NCBI GenBank assembly: GCA_028877045.1
Contig: JAGWPQ010000336.1
Location: forward strand, 1 to 11,126
Origin: Bacteroidota bacterium
GTDB lineage: Bacteria > Bacteroidota > Bacteroidia > Chitinophagales > Chitinophagaceae
DNA: 11,126 nucleotides
Reading direction: 5' to 3'
Shown here one piece after another: positions 1 through 7,087 of the stretch. Position 1 is the stretch's first letter. Every line of letters begins with the position of its first letter. The position numbers and the translations under genes were made by a program. A model generated the notes under the pieces. It was not told the DNA's origin. It ran no database searches and worked only from the letters and a program-made list of their open reading frames with translations.

Positions 1-2
1 AA

Positions 3-1088
3 AAATTAAGTGTCCGTGTTCAAAGTAATGGCAGAGCGTTCCGGTCATATAACGCTTCATTTACTGAGCCATGGTTGGGCGGAAAGAAACGAAATTCTCT
101 TACCGTTTCAATTTATGATACAAAATTTTCGAATGCATACGATCCAAGAACCGGAACCTATACATCTTCTGCAGCCAACAGTTCTTATTTAAGAACGACT
201 GGTGCTACAGTTAGTTTGGGCAAACAATTAAATTGGCCAGATAACTTTTTTTCTGCATCGATTGGCTTAAGCTTTGTTCGGTATGAATTAGTGAATTATT
301 ATATTAGTCCGGTTAATTTACCGGGATTTAATAATGGGTTTTCACACAACTTAAGTGTAAAATTTGCAATTCAACGTAATTCTGCACTTGGTAATCCAAT
401 GTTCCCAAGTGGCGGCTCAAACTTTTTGTTAAGCCTTCAAATAACACCGCCATTTTCTTCAATTGATCCAAGTCTTGTTAATCAAACAAATCCATATAGT
501 TGGGTAGAATATCATAAATGGAGATTTAACAGTGAATGGTATCTGCCGCTAACAAATATGCATGGGGCCGAGCATAATAAAGCATTGGTATTGAAAGTGG
601 CGGCTAAGTATGGTTTCATCGGAAGATTCAATCCGCAATTGCAAATTTCACCTTTCGAACGCTTTCAATTGGGCGATGCCGGTTTAAACAATCAATATGC
701 TCTATTGGGATATGATATTATTTCGCAAAGAGGGTATCCTGTTTATCAAACTTCTGATGTGAAAGTTAATCCCGATCAATCAGGTGCAAGCCAATACTTC
801 ACTATGTTTAATAAGTATGTGATGGAATTAAGGTATCCGTTAAGTCTTAATCCAAGCAGTACTATTTATGCATTGGGCTTTTTTGAAGCAGCCAACGGCT
901 GGTATGATATTAAAGATTATAATCCTTTCCAGTTAAGACGTTCGGTTGGACTTGGAATGCGATTTTTTCTTCCTATGTTTGGATTGTTAGGATTTGATTA
1001 CGGAATTGGATTAGACAGAATAGCTCCGGGCGTTCCTTTAAAAAATGCTTCTAAGTTTACCTTTATGTTAGGATTTGAACCGGAATAA
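3..1088 (+). CDS. bamA: BamA outer-membrane assembly protein, C-terminal part (5' end outside window)
   Basis: This is the carboxy-terminal 361 residues of an Omp85-family protein, the central beta-barrel of the BAM complex that folds and inserts outer-membrane proteins. The frame is open from base 3 with no stop, so the true start lies upstream; a TTG at 75 is only an internal leucine codon. Visible features are the FTEPWLGGKK-type segment near the window start, which is characteristic of Bacteroidota BamA at the beginning of the barrel, alternating hydrophobic/polar strands throughout, a GLGMRFFLPMFG strand and the closing strand with FTFMLGF near the C-terminus. The following two ompH-like genes give the usual Bacteroidota bamA-ompH-ompH order and support the call over other Omp85 relatives such as TamA. 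The POTRA domains are not in the window. Confidence 0.93.
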   Translation, partial: KLSVRVQSNGRAFRSYNASFTEPWLGGKKRNSLTVSIYDTKFSNAYDPRTGTYTSSAANSSYLRTTGATVSLGKQLNWPDNFFSASIGLSFVRYELVNYYISPVNLPGFNNGFSHNLSVKFAIQRNSALGNPMFPSGGSNFLLSLQITPPFSSIDPSLVNQTNPYSWVEYHKWRFNSEWYLPLTNMHGAEHNKALVLKVAAKYGFIGRFNPQLQISPFERFQLGDAGLNNQYALLGYDIISQRGYPVYQTSDVKVNPDQSGASQYFTMFNKYVMELRYPLSLNPSSTIYALGFFEAANGWYDIKDYNPFQLRRSVGLGMRFFLPMFGLLGFDYGIGLDRIAPGVPLKNASKFTFMLGFEPE

Positions 1089-1118
1089 TATTTTTTAATT
1101 CACTTATAATATTGTTGT

Positions 1119-1634
1119 ATGAAAAAAATTATTTCTCTCGTAATTGTAATGATGATCGTTTTTACTGCAGCAAATGCACAACGATATGCCATCATCGATA
1201 CAAAATATATTTTAGACAAAGTTCCCGAATACAAAGACGCTGATAAAAAATTAAAAGACATCAGTACCCAATGGCAGCAGGAAATTGATAATAAACAAGC
1301 CGAGTTAGATAAGCTGTATAAAAATTATGATGCCGAACAATTTATGCTGAGTGATGAATTAAAAAAGAAAAGAGAAACAGAATTATTCAATAAAGAAAAA
1401 GAGGTAAGAGAATTACAAAAAAAACGGTTTGGTTATGAAGGCGATCTTTTTAAGGAAAGACAAAGATTGGTAAAGCCTGTCCAGGATAAGGTATATAATG
1501 CCATTCAAAAAATTTCAATTGCCCGCGGATATGATTTTGTACTGGATAAAAGTGAAGGAATTACCGTTATATTTGCCGACCCGAAATTAGATAAGAGCGA
1601 CGATGTGCTGAGAGAAATGGGGATTAAATTTTAA
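1119..1634 (+). CDS. OmpH/Skp-like periplasmic chaperone (first copy)
   Basis: A 171-residue secreted protein of the OmpH/Skp family, periplasmic holdase chaperones that carry unfolded outer-membrane proteins towards BamA. The N-terminus is a classical signal peptide (MKKIISLVIVMMIVF followed by TAANA, cleavage probably after residue 20). It continues with RYAIIDTKYILDKVPEY, the short strand and helix that open the family's body domain, then a long charged, heptad-like helical stretch of about residues 40-115 (rich in K, E, Q and L) that would form the Skp tentacle, and a C-terminal segment with YDFVLDKSEG that closes the body domain. The length is normal for the family. It starts 30 bases after bamA and lies 31 bases before a second paralogue, so co-transcription is likely. 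The ATG is preceded by AT-rich sequence with no Shine-Dalgarno site. Confidence 0.92.
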   Translation: MKKIISLVIVMMIVFTAANAQRYAIIDTKYILDKVPEYKDADKKLKDISTQWQQEIDNKQAELDKLYKNYDAEQFMLSDELKKKRETELFNKEKEVRELQKKRFGYEGDLFKERQRLVKPVQDKVYNAIQKISIARGYDFVLDKSEGITVIFADPKLDKSDDVLREMGIKF

Positions 1635-1665
1635 AAAACAATCAACATAATATAAAACAAAAACA

Positions 1666-2280
1666 ATGAAGAAAATTTTAGTAGTGTGTGTGGCTTTAAC
1701 TTTAAGCCTTGTTTTTTCAAACAACACTAAAGCACAACAATTAAAAATTGGTGTATTTGATGAAGAAAGTGTGTTGGGATTATTTCCTGATATTCAAAAA
1801 GTTCAAACGGCACTTGATCAATATGCACAGGATTCTTTAAAAGGCGAATACGATTATACTTTAAGCGAATTTAAACGTCAGGATAGTACGTTCAAAAAAG
1901 ATTCTGCTACAATGGCACCATCTGTTAAAGCCTTGATGCAAAAAGACATTGCTACCAATTATAGTAAAATTGTAAACTGGCAACAATACCAGCAACAAAT
2001 GTTGCAGGCAAAGCAAAATCAATTATTAGAACCGTATTTAAAGAAAGTATATGCAGCATTCCAAGAAGTTGTTGCTGAACAAAAATATACCTGGGTATTA
2101 AAAAAAGATGCCTGCGTTATACCTGGAGGATTAGCTGATAACATTTCTATTAAAGTAGCGCAGAAGTTAAAGTTGCCTTTACCTCAAGATGTAGTTGATG
2201 AGTTGAAAAGACAAGGATTGCCTACGGGTTCAACTGAAACCGGTACAAAACCAACAGCAAAACCACCGGTAAAACACTAA
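1666..2280 (+). CDS. OmpH/Skp-like periplasmic chaperone (second copy)
   Basis: A 204-residue second OmpH/Skp-family protein. The signal peptide covers about residues 1-24 (MKKILVVCVALTLSLVF, ending in TKA before QQ). The mature part opens with LKIGVFDEESVLGLFPD, matching the start of the family's body domain, followed by a glutamine- and lysine-rich helical region of about residues 45-125 and the closing segment KYTWVLKKDACVIPGG. Unlike the first copy it carries an extension of about 45 residues ending in a low-complexity Thr/Pro/Lys tail (GTKPTAKPPVKH), probably flexible. The two paralogues are clearly diverged rather than a recent duplication. An A-rich leader (ACAAAAACA) precedes the ATG. 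It is the last gene before a strong terminator, so it ends the bamA operon. Confidence 0.9.
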   Translation: MKKILVVCVALTLSLVFSNNTKAQQLKIGVFDEESVLGLFPDIQKVQTALDQYAQDSLKGEYDYTLSEFKRQDSTFKKDSATMAPSVKALMQKDIATNYSKIVNWQQYQQQMLQAKQNQLLEPYLKKVYAAFQEVVAEQKYTWVLKKDACVIPGGLADNISIKVAQKLKLPLPQDVVDELKRQGLPTGSTETGTKPTAKPPVKH

Positions 2281-2302
2281 TTAAATATTTTTAATTGATA
2301 AA

Positions 2303-2341
2303 AAGAACCATTCTGCGCTATGCAGGATGGTTCTTATTTTT
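2303..2341 (+). terminator. Rho-independent terminator of the bamA-ompH-ompH operon
   Basis: A 15-pair stem runs from AAGAACCATTCTGC (2303-2316) to TGCAGGATGGTTCTT (2321-2335), with G-U pairs at 2312/2326 and 2317/2321 and a three-base loop. It is followed by ATTTTT (2336-2341). It lies 22 bases after the second ompH stop codon and ends six bases before the murI start codon. Confidence 0.85.
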
Positions 2342-2342
2342 G
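2312..2342 (+). promoter_or_regulatory. Putative murI promoter inside the terminator, giving a nearly leaderless mRNA
   Basis: TATTTTTG at 2335-2342 matches the Bacteroidota -7 element TAnnTTTG exactly. TCTG at 2312-2315, 19 bases upstream, matches three of four bases of the -33 element TTTG. Transcription would start around 2346-2350, at or next to the ATG at 2347, so murI may be leaderless. The -33 element lies within the terminator stem. The match is by eye; the -7 element is convincing and the -33 element weaker. Confidence 0.55.
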
Positions 2343-2346
2343 TGCC

Positions 2347-3180
2347 ATGCAAACAAAAGCTGCAATTGGTGTTTTCGACAGTGGTTACGGTGGATTAACT
2401 GTTTTAAAAGAAATAGTTGAGAAGCTTCCAGAATACGACTATATCTATCTTGGCGATAATGCCCGTGCTCCTTATGGTCCAAGAAGTTTTGAAACTGTTT
2501 ATCAATACACGTTAGAATGTGTACAGTGGTTTTTTAAACAGGGATGTTCGTTGGTAATACTGGCCTGCAATACCGCATCGGCAAAGGCTTTGCGAACCAT
2601 TCAACAAAATGATCTCCCCAAGATCGATGCAACGAAAAGAGTGTTGGGTGTGATAAGACCAACAACAGAAATTGTTGGTAATTATTCCGAAACAAAGCAT
2701 GTTGGTATTTTGGGAACCACAGGAACAGTTGTTTCAAATTCGTATCCAATAGAGATCGAAAAATTTTTTCCTGATGTAAAAGTTTTCCAGGAAGCTTGCC
2801 CCATGTGGGTTCCATTGATCGAGAATAACGAACACTTATCGAAGGGCGCCGATTATTTTGTAAAACGACATTTGGAACATTTGATGCATCAATCCGAAAA
2901 GATTGATATGGTTTTATTGGCCTGTACGCATTATCCGTTGCTGATCGATAAAATAAAAGAATATATCCCGGTGGGAACAACGATTGTGTCGCAGGGAGAA
3001 ATTGTTGCCAACGGATTAAAAAATTATTTACTTCGTCATCCTGAAATGGAAGCAAGATGCAGTAAAGAAAAAACTATTTTGTTTTTTACAACCGATTCTA
3101 CGGTTGATTTTGACAAACATGCTGCTGTTTTTTTTGGAAAGAAAGTCGAATCGAGGCATCTGGATTTATCGGCTGAATAG
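2347..3180 (+). CDS. murI: Glutamate racemase
   Basis: A 277-residue cytoplasmic enzyme that interconverts L- and D-glutamate, supplying D-glutamate for peptidoglycan stem peptides. The Asp/Glu racemase signature is complete: IGVFDSGYGGLTVL at residues 7-20 (Asp11, Ser12), YLGDNARAPYG, the first catalytic cysteine in LACNTASA (Cys74) and the second in LACTHYPLL (Cys193, followed by Thr194 and His195). The length is normal. The ATG at 2347 is chosen over one at 2320 because the latter lies in the loop of the terminator hairpin, upstream of the probable transcription start, and would add nine residues that are not part of the fold. Its position behind bamA and the ompH genes is common in Bacteroidota, but the intervening terminator and promoter suggest separate transcription. 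Confidence 0.95.
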   Translation: MQTKAAIGVFDSGYGGLTVLKEIVEKLPEYDYIYLGDNARAPYGPRSFETVYQYTLECVQWFFKQGCSLVILACNTASAKALRTIQQNDLPKIDATKRVLGVIRPTTEIVGNYSETKHVGILGTTGTVVSNSYPIEIEKFFPDVKVFQEACPMWVPLIENNEHLSKGADYFVKRHLEHLMHQSEKIDMVLLACTHYPLLIDKIKEYIPVGTTIVSQGEIVANGLKNYLLRHPEMEARCSKEKTILFFTTDSTVDFDKHAAVFFGKKVESRHLDLSAE

Positions 3181-3189
3181 CGATAAAAC

Positions 3190-3210
3190 CGTTGAAGAGT
3201 GCGACGCAAC
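3190..3210 (+). repeat. Intergenic 21-base repeat, copy 1 (inverted relative to 10132-10152)
   Basis: These 21 bases, centred on GAAGAGTGCGACGCAAC, recur perfectly as the reverse complement at 10132-10152. The sequence lies ten bases after the murI stop codon and is more GC-rich than its surroundings. The outer bases CCGTTG (3189-3194) and CAACGG (3207-3212) can pair around a 12-base loop, and the loop holds TGCG-A-CGCA. Its function is unknown; a member of a dispersed genomic repeat is the simplest reading. Confidence 0.6.
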
Positions 3211-3262
3211 GGCAGTTAAATGGATATTCTGCAGCCGGAAACATAAAATTATCGCTTAAATC

Positions 3263-3294
3263 TTTCCAAAATTAAGTTCAAGTCCTTACCTTCG
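3263..3294 (+). promoter_or_regulatory. Putative rpmH promoter
   Basis: TACCTTCG at 3287-3294 differs by one base from the Bacteroidota -7 element TAnnTTTG. A TTTC at 3263-3266, 20 bases upstream, is a one-mismatch -33 element. This predicts a leader of about 70-75 bases before the rpmH ATG, long compared with the other genes here. Pattern match only. Confidence 0.4.
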
Positions 3295-3374
3295 CCGTCC
3301 TTTCACAAAACTGTGGCATGGTGGCCGCTGTTGAAGTCGAAATAAAATTATTGGGTTAGTAAAATAAAATTATC

Positions 3375-3530
3375 ATGAAACGTACATTTCAACCGCATAA
3401 ACGTCGTCGTAAATCTGTTCACGGATTTCGTAAACGCATGCAAACTGCCAATGGCCGTAAAGTATTAGCCAGTCGCAGAGCAAAGGGTCGCAAAAAATTA
3501 ACTATTTCGGACGAGAAAGGACTTAAATAA
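3375..3530 (+). CDS. rpmH: 50S ribosomal protein L34 (bL34)
   Basis: A 51-residue, strongly basic protein of the large ribosomal subunit. The sequence shows the family signature at once: MKRTFQPHKRRRKSVHGFRK, then RMQTANGRKVLASRRAKGRK. Bacterial L34 usually has 44-50 residues; the extra C-terminal residues here (LTISDEKGLK) match the slightly longer Bacteroidota forms. It is followed 30 bases later by its own terminator, and then by rnpA and yidD, the order seen widely in bacteria (rpmH-rnpA-yidD), although here rpmH and rnpA are separated by 163 bases and a terminator, so they are probably not one simple transcript. Confidence 0.97.
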   Translation: MKRTFQPHKRRRKSVHGFRKRMQTANGRKVLASRRAKGRKKLTISDEKGLK

Positions 3531-3560
3531 GATTCAAACTCAGCATCCCTAAAAATATTC

Positions 3561-3588
3561 AGCCTCATCTTTTGGTGGGGCTTTTTTT
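3561..3588 (+). terminator. Rho-independent terminator after rpmH
   Basis: AGCCTCATC (3561-3569) pairs with GGTGGGGCT (3574-3582) over nine base pairs including two G-U pairs, with a TTTT loop, followed directly by six T residues (3583-3588). Confidence 0.85.
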
Positions 3589-3693
3589 ATTGGGGATAAC
3601 AGGAAATAAATTGAATTACACGAATTGAGTTTAATTTTATATAAAGAGATTTCGCCGGACTGAGTTGAATTAATTTATAATTCGCGTAAAAAA

Positions 3694-4101
3694 ATGTCAA
3701 AACTGTTTTCATATCAATCGAAAGAAAAACTGAAGAGCCGTAAATTGATGGATCAATTATTTACAGCAGGAAAATCTGTTTCTGTTTTTCCGGTGAAAGC
3801 AATGTTTAATGAAATTGATGCTGCAATTGATTTTCCTGTAAAAGCTGGTGTTGGCGTGAGCATTCGTAATTTTAAAAAAGCAGTTGATAGGAACAGGATC
3901 AAAAGATTGTTGCGAGAAGCGTATCGTTTAAACAAACAACCGCTGTTGGATTTTGCAACTGCAAACAATAAAAAAATAGCCGTGTTTTTTTTATTTGTTG
4001 ATAAGACATTACCCGATTTTGAAATGTTGCAAAATAAAATGCCGGTATTAATTGATAAACTGATTAAACAGTTGGATGAAAATTCTGTTGCAAATACTTA
4101 G
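3694..4101 (+). CDS. rnpA: Ribonuclease P protein component
   Basis: A 135-residue basic protein that binds the RNase P RNA and helps it cleave the 5' leader of pre-tRNAs. The conserved RNR signature is visible as FKKAVDRNRIKRLLREAYRL (Arg66-Asn67-Arg68), preceded by the usual N-terminal segment LKSRKLMDQLFTAGKS and the strand VKAGVGVSIR. The length is typical. The ATG at 3694 follows the A-rich run GTAAAAAA, with no Shine-Dalgarno site. The last 26 bases overlap the start of yidD, which implies co-translation. The 105 bases upstream, after the rpmH terminator, are AT-rich; I could not identify a convincing promoter there. Confidence 0.95.
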   Translation: MSKLFSYQSKEKLKSRKLMDQLFTAGKSVSVFPVKAMFNEIDAAIDFPVKAGVGVSIRNFKKAVDRNRIKRLLREAYRLNKQPLLDFATANNKKIAVFFLFVDKTLPDFEMLQNKMPVLIDKLIKQLDENSVANT

Positions 4102-4306
4102 TTATCCGTTTATATTGCTGATAAAATTTTATCAGTATGTTATTTCGCCTTCGCTTGGTCCCAAATGCAGGTACACGCCAACCTGCTCGCAATACGCCAT
4201 TGAAGCATTAAAAAAATATGGATTATTTAAAGGCGGATGGTTGGCAATAAAAAGAATTTCCTCCTGTCACCCGTGGGGCGGGCACGGGCATGATCCTGTA
4301 CCTTAA
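4076..4306 (+). CDS. yidD: Membrane protein insertion efficiency factor YidD
   Basis: A 76-residue YidD-family protein (DUF37), a small membrane-associated factor thought to help YidC-dependent membrane protein insertion. The diagnostic parts are the amphipathic N-terminus (LSYPFILLIKFYQYVISPSLG), the cysteine motif GPKCRYTPTCSQYAIEAL (Cys31, Cys37) and the end segment SSCHPWGGHGHDPVP (Cys64). The start codon lies inside rnpA (26-base overlap, different frame), the classical coupled arrangement. The stop codon is separated by one base from the stop of the converging lipoprotein gene; no terminator hairpin was seen between them. Confidence 0.95.
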   Translation: MKILLQILSYPFILLIKFYQYVISPSLGPKCRYTPTCSQYAIEALKKYGLFKGGWLAIKRISSCHPWGGHGHDPVP

Positions 4307-4307
4307 A

Positions 4308-4907
4308 TTAATTTTTTGAAACGGTCATAGCTTTTAATTTATCAATGGTTTCTCTTATTTCTGCTACACTCCAGAAACGATACACTTCGGGATCTTTATC
4401 GCCAACTTTTTCGATGGAAGTCATGCGATGATATGGCGAAACAATTGTTGCCTCTATGTTTCCGGTGATCTTTGCTGCGTGATAAGGAAGGATAAAATAA
4501 TTTCTGTTGGCAGCCGAAACATTTTTATTCTCAATCAATAATTGCAACGAGTCGATTGCTTTTTTTAATTCGGCCTGCGAAACAACTTTAAATGTATCGC
4601 TTGGTGCAGCATAGTTTTGATAACTGCCAACAATCGTATCTTTTTTCCCGTTCAATAAAAAATAACCATCACCATCAATATCAACAGTTGTGTTACCATC
4701 TTCTTTTTGAAGAGCCAATGTTATTTTTCCGGATGAATTTAATTGCATTGTTTTTTCATCGGTACCACCGCCATCTTTTAAAATAATTGTTTTGGTATCT
4801 GCATCAACAGTGCCATTACCCTTCATTACTACCAATATTTTTTTTGTATGACTGTTGCAGGAAGCAAGTAATAAAAGAAATAAAAAAGAATAAGCAATGC
4901 GTTTCAT
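4308..4907 (-). CDS. Putative lipoprotein of unknown function
   Basis: A 199-residue protein I do not recognise. It begins with a lipoprotein signal peptide: MKRIAYSFLFLLLLASC, lipobox L-A-S-C with the lipidated cysteine at residue 17, so it is probably anchored in the inner or outer membrane. The mature N-terminal half (KILVVMKGNGTVDADTKTIILKDG) has short alternating beta-type segments and may form a small sheet domain; the middle (residues about 110-130) is predicted helical, and the C-terminal part ends with a helical EIRETIDKLKAM. A serine after the cysteine region rather than Asp gives no clear retention signal. It lies just downstream of the sodA terminator on the same strand, with a leader of only 16 bases after the hairpin T-tract, and I found no TAnnTTTG element. 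The reading frame is long and has a good signal sequence, so it is likely a real gene. Confidence 0.8.
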   Translation of the reverse strand: MKRIAYSFLFLLLLASCNSHTKKILVVMKGNGTVDADTKTIILKDGGGTDEKTMQLNSSGKITLALQKEDGNTTVDIDGDGYFLLNGKKDTIVGSYQNYAAPSDTFKVVSQAELKKAIDSLQLLIENKNVSAANRNYFILPYHAAKITGNIEATIVSPYHRMTSIEKVGDKDPEVYRFWSVAEIRETIDKLKAMTVSKN

Positions 4908-4923
4908 GAGATTGTTTTATAAA

Positions 4924-4950
4924 TAAAAAAGCCTCTTACAAAATAAGAGG
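4924..4950 (-). terminator. Rho-independent terminator of sodA
   Basis: On the minus strand CCTCTTA (4950-4944) pairs with TAAGAGG (4938-4932) over seven base pairs, with a five-base loop, and is followed by C and six T residues (complement of A 4925-4930). It lies 30 bases after the sodA stop codon and just before the downstream lipoprotein gene. Confidence 0.85.
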
Positions 4951-4979
4951 ATTTAAAAGTAAATTATTTTTCGATTGAA

Positions 4980-5585
4980 TTATTTCGCTGCAGCAAAACG
5001 TTCGGCAACTTTATTCCAGCTTACCACATTCCAGAATGCACTTAAATAATCTGCACGGCGGTTTTGATATTTCAGGTAATAAGCATGTTCCCAAACATCA
5101 ACACCAAGAATAGGTGTGCCTTTTACATCAGCAACATCCATCAAAGGATTATCCTGATTAGGCGTTGATGAAATTTCTAATTTACCATCTTTCACTAACA
5201 ACCATGCCCAGCCGCTTCCAAATCTTGTCATACCGGCGGTGGCAAATTTTTCTTTGAATGCATCGAATGATCCAAACGCAGCAGCAATAGCATCAGCTAA
5301 TGCGCCAGTTGGGACACCTCCAGCATTTGGTGCTAAACTTTCCCAGAAGAAACTATGGTTCCAGTGTCCGCCGCCATTATTTCTAACAGCAGGAGAAATA
5401 GTGCCAGCACTTTTTACCAACTCTTCTAAACTTTTATTTTCATTTGGTGTTCCTGCAATGGCCTTGTTTAAATTATCAACATAAGCCTGATGATGTTTGC
5501 CATGATGTATTTGCATGGTCAAAGTATCCATATGCGGTTCTAATGCATCGTGTGCATAAGGTAAAGCGGGTAATGTAAATGACAT
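4980..5585 (-). CDS. sodA: Superoxide dismutase, Mn-type
   Basis: A 201-residue Fe/Mn-family superoxide dismutase that converts superoxide to hydrogen peroxide and oxygen. There is no signal peptide, so it is cytoplasmic. All four metal ligands are present: His27 (in MQIHHGKHH), His77 (in GGHWNHSFFW), Asp163 and His167 (in DVWEHAYY). The outer-sphere pattern is that of manganese enzymes: a Gly at position 73 and Gln144 in TPNQDNPL, where iron enzymes have a Gln at the first position and Ala at the second. Metal use is inferred, since family members can be cambialistic. The N-terminus FTLPALPYAHDALEPHMD is standard. It is divergent from the Gfo/Idh/MocA gene and is probably monocistronic, with its own promoter and terminator. 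Confidence 0.95.
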   Translation of the reverse strand: MSFTLPALPYAHDALEPHMDTLTMQIHHGKHHQAYVDNLNKAIAGTPNENKSLEELVKSAGTISPAVRNNGGGHWNHSFFWESLAPNAGGVPTGALADAIAAAFGSFDAFKEKFATAGMTRFGSGWAWLLVKDGKLEISSTPNQDNPLMDVADVKGTPILGVDVWEHAYYLKYQNRRADYLSAFWNVVSWNKVAERFAAAK

Positions 5586-5619
5586 GATATTTTTTATTTG
5601 ATGAATTAATAATGAATCA

Positions 5620-5627
5620 CAAAATTA
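5620..5627 (-). promoter_or_regulatory. Putative sodA promoter, -7 element
   Basis: On the minus strand this reads TAATTTTG, an exact match to TAnnTTTG. No TTG was found at the expected -33 distance. A transcript from here would have a leader of about 25-30 bases before the start codon at 5585. Confidence 0.45.
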
Positions 5628-5722
5628 ATCATTCAAAGTTTAATGATTATATATTTTGTGTTAACTGTTTTTAGTTTAAATTCATTCTTTGAATATTATT
5701 CCTCATCTCGAAACGATTTGCT

Positions 5723-7087
5723 ATGAACCAAAAAAATAATTCACAGTCACGACGTTCATTCCTCAACAAATTTTCCAAATCAGTAGCTGCCGCCGCGTTA
5801 TTGCCAGCTATTGGCAATGCAGCATCGCAGGAAAGTTTTGTCGAATTAATGCGGAAGAAAAAAGTAAGTGCAAACGATCATCTTCAAATTGCATTGATCG
5901 GCGCAGGCGGCATGGGCACTGCCGATGCAAATACGGCTACCTCAATACCCGGCACAAAATTAATTGCAGCCTGCGATCTGTACGATGGCAGATTAGCCGA
6001 TGCTAAAAAGAAATATGGCAATGATATTTTTACAACAAAAGATTTTCATGAAATCATTAACCGCAAAGATGTTGATGCAGTGATTGTTGCAACACCCGAT
6101 CATTGGCATAAAGATATTTCGATAGCTGCCATGAATGCAGGCAAACATGTGTACTGCGAAAAACCAATGGTACACGATGTTTCAGAAGGTGCTGCTGTTG
6201 TGGAAGCACAAAAAAGAAACAAAGTTGTTTTTCAGGTTGGCAGTCAGGGAATGAGTTCTTTGGGCAATGAAAAAGCAAAAGAATTATTAGCAGCTGGTGC
6301 TATCGGTACATTAAATTATGCCGAGGGTTTTTGGGCACGCAACTCTCCTTTTGGTGCATGGCAGTATGATATTCCTGCAGATGCATCAGATAAAACTGTT
6401 GACTGGAAAATGTTTGAGCATAATTTACCTCAACGGCCTTTTGATGCAAAGCGTTTTTTCAGGTGGCGTTGTTATAAAGATTATGGTACCGGTGTTTCCG
6501 GCGACCTGTTTGTGCATTTATTTTCGAGTTTGCATTTTATTACCAACTCTGTTGGACCAAATAAAGTAATGGCAACAGGCGGTTTACGTTATTGGAAAGA
6601 TGGAAGAGAAGTACCAGATATTTTATTGGGCATGTTCGATTATCCTGAAACAGTTGTTTATCCTCCATTTAATTTATCGTTGCGTGTCAACTTTGTTGAC
6701 GGCACTGCCGATAACACCTATTTAAGATTAGTTGGTAACGAAGGCTCGATGAATGTTGAGTGGGATAAAGTAACGCTCACAAAAAATAAATCTTATGCCG
6801 CAATTGATGATCCATTGTTGAAAACAAAATCAAATCAGGGTTCGAATTATGAAAGAAAAAAAATGTTACCACCCGATACAACTGTTTTTAAAGCCGAAGA
6901 TGGTTACAAAGGTGCACACTACGATCATTTCGATCATTTCTTTACCTGTATCCGAAACGGTGCAACTTCAAAAGAAGATGCATTGTTTGGTTATCGTGCT
7001 GCCGCGCCTGCATTGCTTTGTAACGATAGTTATTTTAAAGAACGGGCTATTAAATGGGATCCAATAAATCTTAAAATCATTTCTTAA
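5723..7087 (+). CDS. Tat-exported Gfo/Idh/MocA family oxidoreductase
   Basis: A 454-residue NAD(P)-dependent oxidoreductase of the Gfo/Idh/MocA family, whose members oxidise or reduce sugars and sugar derivatives. The N-terminus carries a twin-arginine signal (SRRSFLNKF, Arg10-Arg11, then the hydrophobic VAAAALLPAIG), so the folded, cofactor-loaded protein is probably exported. The Rossmann nucleotide-binding motif GAGGMG is at residues 60-65, followed by the strand end AACDLYDGR, the VATPDHWH segment and the family hallmark EKP at residues 146-148 (HVYCEKPM). The C-terminal substrate domain contains GDLFVHLFSSLHF with His265, at the place of the family's catalytic histidine. The substrate cannot be told from sequence. 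A DUF1080 gene follows directly, a pairing seen in Bacteroidota sugar catabolism and linked to 3-keto-sugar chemistry, so oxidation at C3 of a glycoside is a reasonable but unproven guess. The ATG follows GATTTGCT with no Shine-Dalgarno site. Confidence 0.92.
   Translation: MNQKNNSQSRRSFLNKFSKSVAAAALLPAIGNAASQESFVELMRKKKVSANDHLQIALIGAGGMGTADANTATSIPGTKLIAACDLYDGRLADAKKKYGNDIFTTKDFHEIINRKDVDAVIVATPDHWHKDISIAAMNAGKHVYCEKPMVHDVSEGAAVVEAQKRNKVVFQVGSQGMSSLGNEKAKELLAAGAIGTLNYAEGFWARNSPFGAWQYDIPADASDKTVDWKMFEHNLPQRPFDAKRFFRWRCYKDYGTGVSGDLFVHLFSSLHFITNSVGPNKVMATGGLRYWKDGREVPDILLGMFDYPETVVYPPFNLSLRVNFVDGTADNTYLRLVGNEGSMNVEWDKVTLTKNKSYAAIDDPLLKTKSNQGSNYERKKMLPPDTTVFKAEDGYKGAHYDHFDHFFTCIRNGATSKEDALFGYRAAAPALLCNDSYFKERAIKWDPINLKIIS

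Noticed and set aside
2320..2346. Upstream in-frame ATG for murI
   Set aside because: It lies in the loop of the terminator hairpin and upstream of the likely transcription start; the family start fits 2347.
2534..3055. A 173-codon open frame on the minus strand inside murI
   Set aside because: It is antisense to a gene with complete catalytic motifs, resembles no known protein and has no initiation context; it is a shadow of murI codon usage.
3179..3256. AGCGATAA/TTATCGCT inverted pair around the first 21-base repeat as element boundaries
   Set aside because: It is only eight bases long, begins in the murI stop codon region, and has no counterpart around the second copy.
3694..4306. rnpA-yidD overlap as an unusual gene arrangement
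   Set aside because: Overlap or close coupling of these two genes is widespread in bacteria.
5648..5659. TATATTTTG as promoter of the Gfo/Idh/MocA gene
   Set aside because: The spacing between TA and TTTG is off by one from TAnnTTTG and the site is more than 60 bases upstream with no -33 element.
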